Below are positions 1 through 6,950 of a stretch of DNA of 16,908 nucleotides, in pieces. Numbering within the stretch: position 1 is the first letter of the stretch; every line of letters begins with the position of its first letter. The stretch spans positions 1 to 16,908 of the forward strand of contig JAQUTO010000007.1 in assembly GCA_028694305.1 (NCBI GenBank). The letters run 5' to 3'. Source of the DNA: Bacilli bacterium. GTDB lineage: Bacteria > Bacillota_I > Bacilli_A > RFN20 > UBA1709. The position numbers and the translations under genes were made by a program. Under the pieces are notes generated by a model. The model did no database searches. It saw only the letters and a program-made list of their open reading frames with translations, and was not told the origin of the DNA.

Positions 1-81
1 ACTACTTTTGTGCGGGTAGAAGAAGATTGGCGTAATCGCACTAAATACTTAAAAGAATTTGGTTATCGCGAAGGAGATTAA
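1..81 (+). CDS. era: GTPase Era, C-terminal fragment (5' end outside window)
   Basis: The first 26 codons in frame 1, ending at TAA 79-81, read like the end of Era's KH domain: the tail has VEEDWRNRTKYLKEFGY, matching the family pattern in which a DWR motif is followed by a Leu/Phe-Gly-aromatic ending. Era is an essential GTPase that binds the 3' end of 16S rRNA during 30S subunit assembly. The gene abuts recO, as in Bacillus: the stop overlaps the recO start by one base (TAATG), and the recO Shine-Dalgarno (GAAGGAGA) lies in Era's last codons, implying one transcript and translational coupling. Only the tail is visible, so the call rests on this motif plus gene order. Confidence 0.85.
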   Translation, partial: TTFVRVEEDWRNRTKYLKEFGYREGD

Positions 82-815
82 TGGAAAAACTAGTTCAAGG
101 CTATGTAATCAGAGTATCACCATATCAAGAAAATGATTGTATTATCACGCTCTTACTTAAAGATAGTGGTGATTTTTTGAGTTTCAAAGCTAGAGGTATC
201 TTAAAAAGCACGAGTAAAAATGCCCCAAGTTGTCAGTTGTATACTTTGGGAGAGTATTTACTAGATTATAAAAACGATAATGGCAATAATGTTTTAAAGA
301 CCGGCGTTATTCTTGATAGAATTACCGATATTTATGAAAAAATGGAGATAAATTTAGTTTTAGGCTTAGTTTGTGAGGGTATTCTAAAGATTGATGATGG
401 CATGGATTCTCAAGAACGCCTCGATTTATATGGGGGGATTTACGATTTATTAAAAATTAAAACCAATTATGGTACGATGATATTAGTTATTCTTAAATAC
501 TTCATGTTATATTGTGGGGTGTTACTTGAAGCTGATGGCTGTGTTGAATGTGGACGCAAGAACCATTTGGTGGATGTTTCTTACCAAGCCGGTGGTTATC
601 TTTGTTATGACTGCAATCACCACCTTGATCCAAAACGGAATGAATTGTACTTAAAGAACTATCGTTATGTTATTAAAGCTGAACTTAACAATATCAATGA
701 TTTTGAAGTTCCTGCTACCGTGGCAACGACTTTAATTAATGAATTTTTTGAATATCTAGAAAACTCAGCAGGACTTAGATTGAAAAGTCGCGCTGTTATC
801 GGCAAAATATTCTAA
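81..815 (+). CDS. recO: DNA repair protein RecO
   Basis: RecO is a recombination mediator that, with RecR, helps load RecA onto SSB-coated single-stranded DNA and anneals complementary strands. The 244-residue product has the usual family length. The N-terminal ~80 residues look like the RecO OB fold (GYVIRVSPYQENDCIITLL, then a basic FKARGILK stretch). A helical middle follows, and then a four-cysteine zinc site C154-x2-C157 ... C175-x2-C178. The ATG overlaps the era stop by one base and is served by GAAGGAGA about 6 nt upstream, so this start is secure. It is followed by 71 bases holding the promoter of glyS, and recO is probably the last gene of the era transcript, unless polymerase reads through. 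Nothing appears broken. Confidence 0.95.
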   Translation: MEKLVQGYVIRVSPYQENDCIITLLLKDSGDFLSFKARGILKSTSKNAPSCQLYTLGEYLLDYKNDNGNNVLKTGVILDRITDIYEKMEINLVLGLVCEGILKIDDGMDSQERLDLYGGIYDLLKIKTNYGTMILVILKYFMLYCGVLLEADGCVECGRKNHLVDVSYQAGGYLCYDCNHHLDPKRNELYLKNYRYVIKAELNNINDFEVPATVATTLINEFFEYLENSAGLRLKSRAVIGKIF

Positions 816-833
816 ATATACACTGATAGTGGG

Positions 834-862
834 TTGACAAATATAAACCCTTAATGTATAAA
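834..862 (+). promoter_or_regulatory. Strong sigma-A-type promoter for the glyS operon
   Basis: TTGACA (834-839, a perfect -35) is separated by exactly 17 nt from TATAAA (857-862). The expected start site is near 869, giving a leader of about 18 nt that carries the AAGGGAAG Shine-Dalgarno of glyS. The -10 box sits in the loop of an inverted repeat (848-856 with 868-876). The only other transcription source would be read-through from era-recO. Confidence 0.8.
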
Positions 863-876
863 TATCACGTTAAGGG
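848..876 (+). repeat. Inverted repeat spanning the glyS -10 box and Shine-Dalgarno
   Basis: CCCTTAATG (848-856) pairs with CGTTAAGGG (868-876): 9 pairs including one T-G, with an 11-nt loop. The right arm includes part of the glyS Shine-Dalgarno. As RNA it can form only on transcripts that begin upstream of 848, that is, read-through from recO; the glyS promoter's own transcript starts too late to contain the left arm. As DNA it could be an operator around the -10 box. A competing 5-bp stem (GGGTT 831-835 with AACCC 846-850) shares the CCC. Confidence 0.5.
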
Positions 877-886
877 AAGTGAATTT

Positions 887-2263
887 ATGGCTAAATATAG
901 TTTTGATACAATCGTCAACCATGTGCGTACGAGTGGTTTTGTCTACCAAGGTTCTGAGATTTATGGTGGACTTGCTAACTCTTGGGACTATGGTCCTTTA
1001 GGAGTCGAACTTAAAAATAATATAAAAGCTGCTTGGTGGCAGAAATTTGTGCGAGAATTTCCAAATAATGTTGGGTTGGATAGTGCGATTATCATGAATC
1101 CAGCAGTTTGGGAAGCAACCGGCCACTTAACTAACTTTACAGATCCATTAATGGACTGCAAGCAATGTAAGACACGGCATAGAGCAGATAAATTAATTGA
1201 AGACTTTGATTCCAGCGTTTCTTGTGAAGGTTGGAGCAATGAACAAATGTTACAGTTTATTAAAGATAAACATATACCATGTCCAAATTGTGGAGCGCAT
1301 GATTTTACTGATATTCGGAAGTTCCAATTAATGTTTAAAACCTTTATGGGTGTGGTTGAAGATGCTAAAAGCACAGTTTATTTAAGACCTGAAACTTGCC
1401 AAGGTATCTTTGTTAACTTCAAGAATGTCCAAAGAACATCAAGAAAGAAGATTCCTTTTGGAATTGGTCAAATTGGTAAATCCTTTAGAAATGAGATTAC
1501 ACCAGGGAATTTCTTGTTCCGTTTAAGAGAATTTGAACAATTTGAATTAGAATTTTTCTGCAAACCACATACTGACTTAGAATGGTATGAGTTTTGGAAG
1601 AAGTTCTGTTTAGATTGGTTATTAAGCCTCGGTATGAATAAAGATAATCTTCGTTATCGTGAACATGAAAAAGAAGAATTAGCTTTCTACTCAAAAGGGA
1701 CTTGTGATATTGAATATAATTATCCATTTGGTGGTTTTGGTGAATTATGGGGCATCGCTGATCGGACTGATTACGATTTAAAGTGCCATATGGAGCATTC
1801 AAAACAATCATTGGAATATCTAGATGCAGAAACTAATGAAAAATATATTCCATATGTAGTGGAACCATCCGTTGGTTGTGATCGTTTATTCTTAGCTTTA
1901 CTTTGTGATGCTTATAGTGAAGAAGAAGTAAAACCAGGCGATTCTAGAATCGTATTACATCTCCATCCATTCCTAGCACCATACAAGGCTTGCGTTATGC
2001 CACTTTCTAAACAATTAAGTGAAAAGACTAAGAAAGTTTATCAAGAATTAGCCAAGCACTTTAATTGTGAATATGATGAGGCGGGTAGTATTGGTAAACG
2101 TTACCGGCGGCAAGATGCCATTGGGACACCTTTATGTGTTACTTATGACTTTGATAGCGAAAATGATGGCTGTGTCACAGTTAGAGACCGTGATACGATG
2201 GCTCAAGTTAGATTAAAGATAACAGATTTAGTCTCTTATATAGATTCAAAGATTACTTTTTAA
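887..2263 (+). CDS. glyS: Glycyl-tRNA synthetase, single-chain dimeric (alpha2) type
   Basis: Charges tRNA-Gly with glycine in the cytosol. The 458-residue product matches the eukaryotic/archaeal-like alpha2 class II enzyme, not the split GlyQ/GlyS alpha2beta2 form. Visible are the N-terminal GLANSWDYGPLG block (about residues 28-39), a zinc-type insertion with C91-x2-C94 and C132-x2-C135, class II motif 2 (FRNEITP, 200-206, then the Arg/Glu-rich 210-225 stretch), motif 3 (EPSVGCDR, 326-333) and a C-terminal anticodon-binding domain (about 365-458) with GSIGKRYRRQD. I chose ATG 887 because AAGGGAAG lies about 8 nt upstream and family proteins begin close to this FDTIVNHVRTSGFVY segment. An in-frame ATG at 854 would add 11 residues, but it lies upstream of the expected transcription start. 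No T-box leader fits in the 71-base gap. dnaG follows 14 nt downstream. Confidence 0.96.
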   Translation: MAKYSFDTIVNHVRTSGFVYQGSEIYGGLANSWDYGPLGVELKNNIKAAWWQKFVREFPNNVGLDSAIIMNPAVWEATGHLTNFTDPLMDCKQCKTRHRADKLIEDFDSSVSCEGWSNEQMLQFIKDKHIPCPNCGAHDFTDIRKFQLMFKTFMGVVEDAKSTVYLRPETCQGIFVNFKNVQRTSRKKIPFGIGQIGKSFRNEITPGNFLFRLREFEQFELEFFCKPHTDLEWYEFWKKFCLDWLLSLGMNKDNLRYREHEKEELAFYSKGTCDIEYNYPFGGFGELWGIADRTDYDLKCHMEHSKQSLEYLDAETNEKYIPYVVEPSVGCDRLFLALLCDAYSEEEVKPGDSRIVLHLHPFLAPYKACVMPLSKQLSEKTKKVYQELAKHFNCEYDEAGSIGKRYRRQDAIGTPLCVTYDFDSENDGCVTVRDRDTMAQVRLKITDLVSYIDSKITF

Positions 2264-2277
2264 AGGGAGGTTATTAA

Positions 2278-4071
2278 TTGAAAAAAATTGATTTCGATGC
2301 CTTAAGACGTCAAATTGATATTGTTCAAGTAATTAACGCTGAAGGGGTTACATTAACTAAAAAAGGCAAAAACTATGTCGGTATTTGTCCTTTTCATGAT
2401 GACACTAACCCTTCTTTATCTGTTTCACCTGATAAGCAAATATTTAAGTGTTTTGTTTGTGGTACTTCTGGTAATGTCTTTACTTTTATTCGTGATTATG
2501 AACATATTTCGTTCATGGCTGCGGTTAAGAAAGCTTGTGATTTAGCGGGTATAAAAGTCGCTGGTTTAGAAGAAGACACATCTTTACCAGTCAGTCCTCA
2601 TCAAAAACTTTACGATGCTTTAGGTGAAGTTAAGAAGTTTTATGCTAATGCTTTAAAAGGGGCATCTGGTCAAGTAGCTCTTGATTATTTATACAAAAGG
2701 AAACTAGATGATGCAATTATCACAAAATTTTCAATTGGTTTTTGCAATAATTCTGGTGTCGACAGCATTAAATACTTACAAAGCAAGGGAATCGACTTAG
2801 ATGATGTCATTTATAGTGGGATTGGCTTTAGTCGAGAAACTGAAGTTTTGGACCGCATGAATGGTCGAATTACTTTTGCCATCACCGATGAATATGGACG
2901 AGTAGTAGGTTTTAGTGGGCGCAGAATTAGTGAACAACAAGATCCAAAATACTTGAATACCCCAGAGACAGTCTTATTCCATAAAGGCAATCTTTTATAT
3001 AATTACTTTAATTGTGAAAAGGTTTGTCATCGTTTAGGGGTTGTCTATCTTGTTGAAGGTTTTATGGATGTTATCGCTTTAGCTAGGGCCGGTTTAGACA
3101 ATGCTGTTGCAACCATGGGAACAGCGTTAACTATTGACCACTTAAAGCTTTTACAAAGGTTAAATTGTGAAGTTAGAATCATGTTTGATTCTGATAAGGC
3201 GGGTCAAAGTGCCTCATTTAAAGCTATTGAAGTCTTAAAAAATCTTCCTAAAGGAATTAAAGTAGTTAATAAGTTCCAGGGTGTGACAAGTAAAGATATC
3301 GATGAAGTTTTAGATAATTATGGTAAAGATAAGTTATTAGAACTAATTAATAGTACTAGTAACATCATCGATTATCAGATTTCTTATTTATATAGTAATA
3401 TCAATCCTGAGAATTATGAAGATAGAAAGACCTTTGTCTTACAAGCAACCGAGTTAATTGGAAGCTTAAAAGATGATTTAGATATCGAGCATTATGCGGT
3501 TGAGATTTCTAAGCTTTCGGGGTTCTCAGTGGATTTAGTTAAAAAACAAGTTCCGCGCAACTATCACCAGCCAGATACTGTTGATATCAGTGAATTTAAA
3601 GGACAATTTGCTAGTAAAAATCAGAAAAAGATGCTGGATAGATATGATCAAGCAGAACGTCAAATTGTCTATTTCTTATTAAATGATGAAATGGCTCCGG
3701 CTTTATTCGTGAAAGAAGCCCCCTTGATTCATAATGAAGTCTATCGGCGCTTAGCCAGTTATATCGTGGATTATTATTCTGAACATGGTCAATTTGAAAA
3801 TGATGGAATAATTGCCGATTTATTGTCAGTCTTACCTCCAGATTTAGCGAAGGAGATTGTGGTCCTAGATGAAGAGAAGTATCCACCATTAACCTTAGAT
3901 TCGCTCTTTAAAATCATTAAGGAAGACTTACCAAAGAAATTGGAGTTAGAGCAGGATAAAGTTGAATTAGGAGAAATTCAAGATCCACTCGAACAAGCGA
4001 AATATGCGAAGGAACACCTTCTTAAAGAAGGCGTCATGTATAAGAAACGTAAAAATGCCAAAAAGCAGTAA
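2278..4071 (+). CDS. dnaG: DNA primase
   Basis: Synthesises the RNA primers for Okazaki fragments and leading-strand start, working with the replicative helicase. The 597-residue product has the typical length. The N-terminal CHC2 zinc-ribbon has C37-x2-H40 and C58-x2-C61. The catalytic TOPRIM domain has VEGFMD with the acidic E260 and MFDSDKAG with D304 and D306. The remaining ~200 residues fit the helicase-interacting C-terminal domain. The start is TTG, not ATG, the only non-ATG start I assign here; it is supported by a good GGGAGG at 2265-2270 with 7-nt spacing and by homology (short stretch before the zinc motif). It sits between glyS and rpoD, the conserved primase-sigma factor pairing of the macromolecular synthesis operon. 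Its stop overlaps the rpoD Shine-Dalgarno. Confidence 0.96.
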   Translation: MKKIDFDALRRQIDIVQVINAEGVTLTKKGKNYVGICPFHDDTNPSLSVSPDKQIFKCFVCGTSGNVFTFIRDYEHISFMAAVKKACDLAGIKVAGLEEDTSLPVSPHQKLYDALGEVKKFYANALKGASGQVALDYLYKRKLDDAIITKFSIGFCNNSGVDSIKYLQSKGIDLDDVIYSGIGFSRETEVLDRMNGRITFAITDEYGRVVGFSGRRISEQQDPKYLNTPETVLFHKGNLLYNYFNCEKVCHRLGVVYLVEGFMDVIALARAGLDNAVATMGTALTIDHLKLLQRLNCEVRIMFDSDKAGQSASFKAIEVLKNLPKGIKVVNKFQGVTSKDIDEVLDNYGKDKLLELINSTSNIIDYQISYLYSNINPENYEDRKTFVLQATELIGSLKDDLDIEHYAVEISKLSGFSVDLVKKQVPRNYHQPDTVDISEFKGQFASKNQKKMLDRYDQAERQIVYFLLNDEMAPALFVKEAPLIHNEVYRRLASYIVDYYSEHGQFENDGIIADLLSVLPPDLAKEIVVLDEEKYPPLTLDSLFKIIKEDLPKKLELEQDKVELGEIQDPLEQAKYAKEHLLKEGVMYKKRKNAKKQ

Positions 4072-4082
4072 GGAGGCATAAT

Positions 4083-5357
4083 ATGGTAGTAAAACAAAAG
4101 AAGTCAGTTGAAAAGGTCGCTAAACAACCAGTTAAGAAAGCTAAAAAGGAACGTAAACTAGGAGGTGGAGACATCGAAACAATTGAATCATTAGATGATG
4201 TAATTGCTAGATTTGATAACATTGCTAAATCCTCGGGAACTGTTTATATTGATGATTTAAATAATGCTATTGCCCACTTAGACTTATCAGATGAAGATAA
4301 TGATTATTTACTTGATCACTTTAAAAAGAAGGGTTATGAACTTGTCTACGAAGAACAAGATGAAGCTGATAACTCATTAGAAAACATTGAATTTAAAGAT
4401 AATGCTGCACCTGAAGTTGAAATTCCAGATGATGATTTTGTCGATGCTCCAATTGAAGAAGAGGTAGATGTCTCTTCCATGTCCAATGGAGATTCAACTT
4501 TAAGTGATGAAGTTAAGGTTCAAGACCCAGTTAAAATGTATTTAGCCAATATTGGGCGTGTTCCACTTTTAACTAGTGAAGAAGAAATTGCTATTTCTAA
4601 GCGAATTCACGAAGGCGATGAAGAAGCCAAGAATAAACTGATTTGTGCTAACTTACGGCTTGTTGTTGCAAATGCTAAGCGTTATACCAATCGGGGTTTA
4701 AGTTTCCTAGATTTAATTGAAGAAGGTAACTTAGGCTTGATTAAGGCTAGTGAAAAGTTTGATGGGACCAAGGGTTATAAGTTCTCAACTTATGCAACTT
4801 GGTGGATTCGTCAAGCCATTAGCCGGGCCATTGCCGATCAAGCGAGAACTATTCGTATTCCAGTCCATATGGTTGAAACTATCAACAAGATGTTGAAATA
4901 TCAAAGACAATTAACTCAAGAACTTGGCCGTGAACCACGCGCTGATGAGATTGCCGCTAAAATGGGTGGCGATATGACAGCTTCAAGAGTGAGAGAAATC
5001 CAACGGATTGCGCAAGAACCAGTTTCTTTAGAGACACCTATCGGTGCGGAAGATGATTCCCATTTAGGTGACTTTATCGAAGATAAAGAAGCTTTATCTC
5101 CAGTTGAATACACTGCTAATGTTTTATTAAAAGATCGTTTATATAAAGTTATGCAAGATTTAACTGACCGGGAAGAAAGAGTTCTCCGTTTACGTTATGG
5201 TCTTGATGATGGTCATCCTCGGACTCTCGAAGAAGTTGGCAAGGAATTTGGGGTAACACGGGAAAGAATCAGACAAATTGAAGCCAAAGCTTTAAGAAAG
5301 TTACGGCATCCACAAAGAGCAAAACTCTTTAATGATTATCGGACCGATAAAAAATAA
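4083..5357 (+). CDS. rpoD: Primary sigma factor (sigma-70/sigma-A)
   Basis: The housekeeping sigma subunit of RNA polymerase; it recognises the TTGACA/TATAAT-type promoters seen in this window. The 424-residue product carries a lysine-rich tail (1-25), a region 1.1-like segment (about 35-92), an acidic linker rich in Asp/Glu (about 92-145), region 1.2 (DPVKMYLANIGRVPLL, 148-163), regions 2.1-2.4 (about 188-262, with KFSTYATWWIRQAISRA), region 3 (about 263-330) and region 4 ending in the helix-turn-helix TLEEVGKEFGVTRERIRQIE (381-400). All the core promoter-contact blocks look intact. ATG 4083 is preceded by TAAGGAGGC, which contains the dnaG stop, so the two are likely coupled. trmK begins one base past the stop. 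The lysine-rich start is longer than in many family members but reads in frame with a good ribosome binding site. Confidence 0.97.
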   Translation: MVVKQKKSVEKVAKQPVKKAKKERKLGGGDIETIESLDDVIARFDNIAKSSGTVYIDDLNNAIAHLDLSDEDNDYLLDHFKKKGYELVYEEQDEADNSLENIEFKDNAAPEVEIPDDDFVDAPIEEEVDVSSMSNGDSTLSDEVKVQDPVKMYLANIGRVPLLTSEEEIAISKRIHEGDEEAKNKLICANLRLVVANAKRYTNRGLSFLDLIEEGNLGLIKASEKFDGTKGYKFSTYATWWIRQAISRAIADQARTIRIPVHMVETINKMLKYQRQLTQELGREPRADEIAAKMGGDMTASRVREIQRIAQEPVSLETPIGAEDDSHLGDFIEDKEALSPVEYTANVLLKDRLYKVMQDLTDREERVLRLRYGLDDGHPRTLEEVGKEFGVTRERIRQIEAKALRKLRHPQRAKLFNDYRTDKK

Positions 5358-5358
5358 A

Positions 5359-6021
5359 ATGCTAAGTGCACGTTTGCAAGCAGTTTTTGACTACGTTCCT
5401 AAAGATGCTAAAGTAGTGGATATCGGAACTGATCATGCTTATTTACCCATTGAACTTGTTAAAAGCAAGAAGGCTAAAAGCGTCATTGCAGTCGATAATC
5501 TCAAAAGTCCATTGGAAGTAGCCGAGAAAAACATCAAACAAGAGCAGTTGGATCGACAGATTCAATGTGTTTTAAGTGATGGTCTAACTAAAGTTAATGG
5601 TGATTATGACTGCCTAACTATTGCTGGGTTAGGTGGAAATACTATTATAGAAATCTTAGAAAAGGCTCAAAATCAGTTAAATAATGCGGATAATATCATT
5701 ATTCAAGCCAATAATGGCATTGAACAAGTTCGGCGCTATCTGGTCTCAATCGGCTATATCATTAGTGCTGAAAAACTTGTCTATGAAAATGATATTTATT
5801 ATGAAATAATGCATTTTATTAAAGGAAGTGCAGAATATAGTGATTTAGAGTATAGTTATGGACCACTTTTATTTAAAGATCCATTATTAGTTGAAAAAAT
5901 TCAAGAAGAGATTAAACATGACACTTATATCCTAAAAAAAATCCCAACCACTGAAGTTAAAAAGCGGGCGGAATTTGAGGCAAAAATCAAACAAGCGTTA
6001 GATTTAATCGCCAAACTTTGA
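5359..6021 (+). CDS. trmK: tRNA (adenine(22)-N1)-methyltransferase TrmK
   Basis: Predicted SAM-dependent methyltransferase that adds m1A at position 22 of certain tRNAs. The 220-residue product shows the Rossmann SAM motif VVDIGTDHAYLP (19-30), an acidic strand end VIAVDN (42-47), a SDGL (73-76) and the family's IAGLGG (88-93). In Bacillus the orthologue yqfN also lies just downstream of sigA, which supports the call. The start is uncertain: ATG 5359 begins one base after the rpoD stop and matches the usual short N-terminus, while an in-frame ATG at 5332 would overlap rpoD by 26 nt and add nine residues. Neither has a convincing Shine-Dalgarno, so translation probably depends on coupling to rpoD. 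Its 3' end overlaps the end of the opposite-strand ispH by 18 bp. Confidence 0.88.
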   Translation: MLSARLQAVFDYVPKDAKVVDIGTDHAYLPIELVKSKKAKSVIAVDNLKSPLEVAEKNIKQEQLDRQIQCVLSDGLTKVNGDYDCLTIAGLGGNTIIEILEKAQNQLNNADNIIIQANNGIEQVRRYLVSIGYIISAEKLVYENDIYYEIMHFIKGSAEYSDLEYSYGPLLFKDPLLVEKIQEEIKHDTYILKKIPTTEVKKRAEFEAKIKQALDLIAKL

Positions 6022-6870
6022 TAAAGTTTTAATAACATCTTCAAAGATGTCATTTGGAGTAGAAGCGGCACTAACAAGTGCCACTTTTTCGTATTTAAGG
6101 ACACTTTCGATATTCAAATCTTTGATAGTTTCAATAAAAAATGCAGTCTTATTGTGTTTTTTAACGATACTAATTAGATTTTCGGCATTATTACTAGTTT
6201 TATCGCCAACCACGATAACGGCATCGACAGTAGGCAAAGCGGTTATTAGGTTATTCTGAATAGTTGATGTAGCATTGCAATTGGCAGCGATGAATCTAAG
6301 CCCATCATAGTCTTGTTTCAAGGAGTGGTACATATTCAAAGAATCATTCAAAATCATCGTAGTTTGGGCAAAATATGCAGGTGATTTATCTTTTAGCAAT
6401 AATTTAGTAGATTTTTGATAATCATATATTGGATGAATATGTTCGGAATCAATGCTTAAAACAGCTAAACACTCGGCATGGTTTTTTTGACCATAAAAGA
6501 GTATTTCATGGTTATCGGCCAATTCTTTTTTTATTTGGATATGCATTTTTTTGATTAATGGACAAGTTGCATCGACATGCTTAAAACCAAGCATTTTAAT
6601 CTTTTTGCTAATATCTTCACTTACTCCATGAGCACTAGTAATTAGAAATCCCTTATCTAATGGCTTTAAAAGTTCTTTTAAAGGAGTAGATTGATCTAGG
6701 GTTATGATGTTATTTCTAGTTAATTGTTCAATAACAAGATGATTATGCACCAAAGGACCCCAGACATAAATGGGGGTTTGAGGGTTACTTACTCTAGTTT
6801 TAATTGCTAAATTAATGGCGTAGACAACACCATTGCAAAAGCCATATGGTTTTATTACTGTAATTTTCAT
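6004..6870 (-). CDS. ispH: 4-hydroxy-3-methylbut-2-enyl diphosphate reductase (IspH/LytB)
   Basis: Last enzyme of the MEP pathway: reduces HMBPP to IPP and DMAPP using an oxygen-sensitive iron-sulfur cluster. With the ATG at 6870 the protein has 288 residues and the three cluster cysteines fall at C12 (PYGFCNG), C103 (DATCPL) and C198 (AANCNAT), very close to E. coli 12/96/197. Other active-site residues present are H42, H81, H131, E133, S226/N228 and S270. The usual HPEVEG motif reads NHAECLA, keeping the His and Glu but losing the rest. Upstream in-frame ATGs at 6909 and 6888 would add 13 or 6 residues not found in the family and would lie across the promoter. There is no Shine-Dalgarno, and the -10 box ends 6 nt before the ATG, so the mRNA is probably leaderless. 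It is a single-gene unit, convergent with trmK and divergent from cshB. Confidence 0.95.
   Translation of the reverse strand: MKITVIKPYGFCNGVVYAINLAIKTRVSNPQTPIYVWGPLVHNHLVIEQLTRNNIITLDQSTPLKELLKPLDKGFLITSAHGVSEDISKKIKMLGFKHVDATCPLIKKMHIQIKKELADNHEILFYGQKNHAECLAVLSIDSEHIHPIYDYQKSTKLLLKDKSPAYFAQTTMILNDSLNMYHSLKQDYDGLRFIAANCNATSTIQNNLITALPTVDAVIVVGDKTSNNAENLISIVKKHNKTAFFIETIKDLNIESVLKYEKVALVSAASTPNDIFEDVIKTLSKFGD
6013..6030. terminator. Weak hairpin between convergent trmK and ispH
   Basis: AAACTTT (6013-6019) and AAAGTTT (6023-6029) form a 7-bp stem with a 3-nt GAT loop, followed by TTTTAAT on the plus strand. The stem has only one G-C pair and overlaps the ends of both genes. It could stop either transcript weakly, but it is much less convincing than the other terminators here. 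Confidence 0.35.
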
Positions 6871-6876
6871 AAAAGT

Positions 6877-6905
6877 ATTATAGCACATTGTGTTATCTTT
6901 GATAA
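6877..6905 (-). promoter_or_regulatory. ispH promoter with extended -10, predicted leaderless
   Basis: On the minus strand TGC-TATAAT (the -10 hexamer occupies 6882 down to 6877) lies 6 nt before the ispH ATG, putting the expected start site on the A of ATG. A 4/6 -35 (TTATCA, 6905 down to 6900) sits 17 nt upstream, overlapping the plus-strand -35 of cshB. No Shine-Dalgarno is present. Confidence 0.7.
6881..6895. promoter_or_regulatory. Near-palindrome in the ispH promoter spacer (possible operator)
   Basis: TAGCACATTGTGTTA reads as TAnCACA-T-TGTGnTA: 6 of 7 pairs match around a central T at 6888. It lies between the ispH -10 and -35 boxes, where a bound repressor would block ispH. No regulator can be named from the sequence alone, and chance is a real alternative in AT-rich DNA. 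Confidence 0.3.
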
Positions 6906-6927
6906 ACAAGATTGAATAATGTATAAT
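6899..6927 (+). promoter_or_regulatory. cshB-nfo promoter
   Basis: TTGATA (6899-6904, 5/6 match) and TATAAT (6922-6927, perfect) are 17 nt apart. The predicted start near 6934 gives a leader of about 16 nt carrying TAGGAGGG. The -35 overlaps the -35 of the divergent ispH promoter. Confidence 0.8.
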
Positions 6928-6950
6928 TTAGCGAGTAGGAGGGATTATTT

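Noticed and set aside
854..886. Upstream ATG of glyS at 854
   Set aside because: It lies inside the -10 region of the promoter, lacks a Shine-Dalgarno and adds 11 residues outside the usual family start.
4159..4200. A near-perfect internal Shine-Dalgarno (TAGGAGGTGG, 4159-4168) inside rpoD that could drive a shorter sigma factor
   Set aside because: No ATG, GTG or TTG in the rpoD frame follows at a suitable distance; only ATC/ATT codons do. The bases encode an L-G-G-G stretch and are explained by that.
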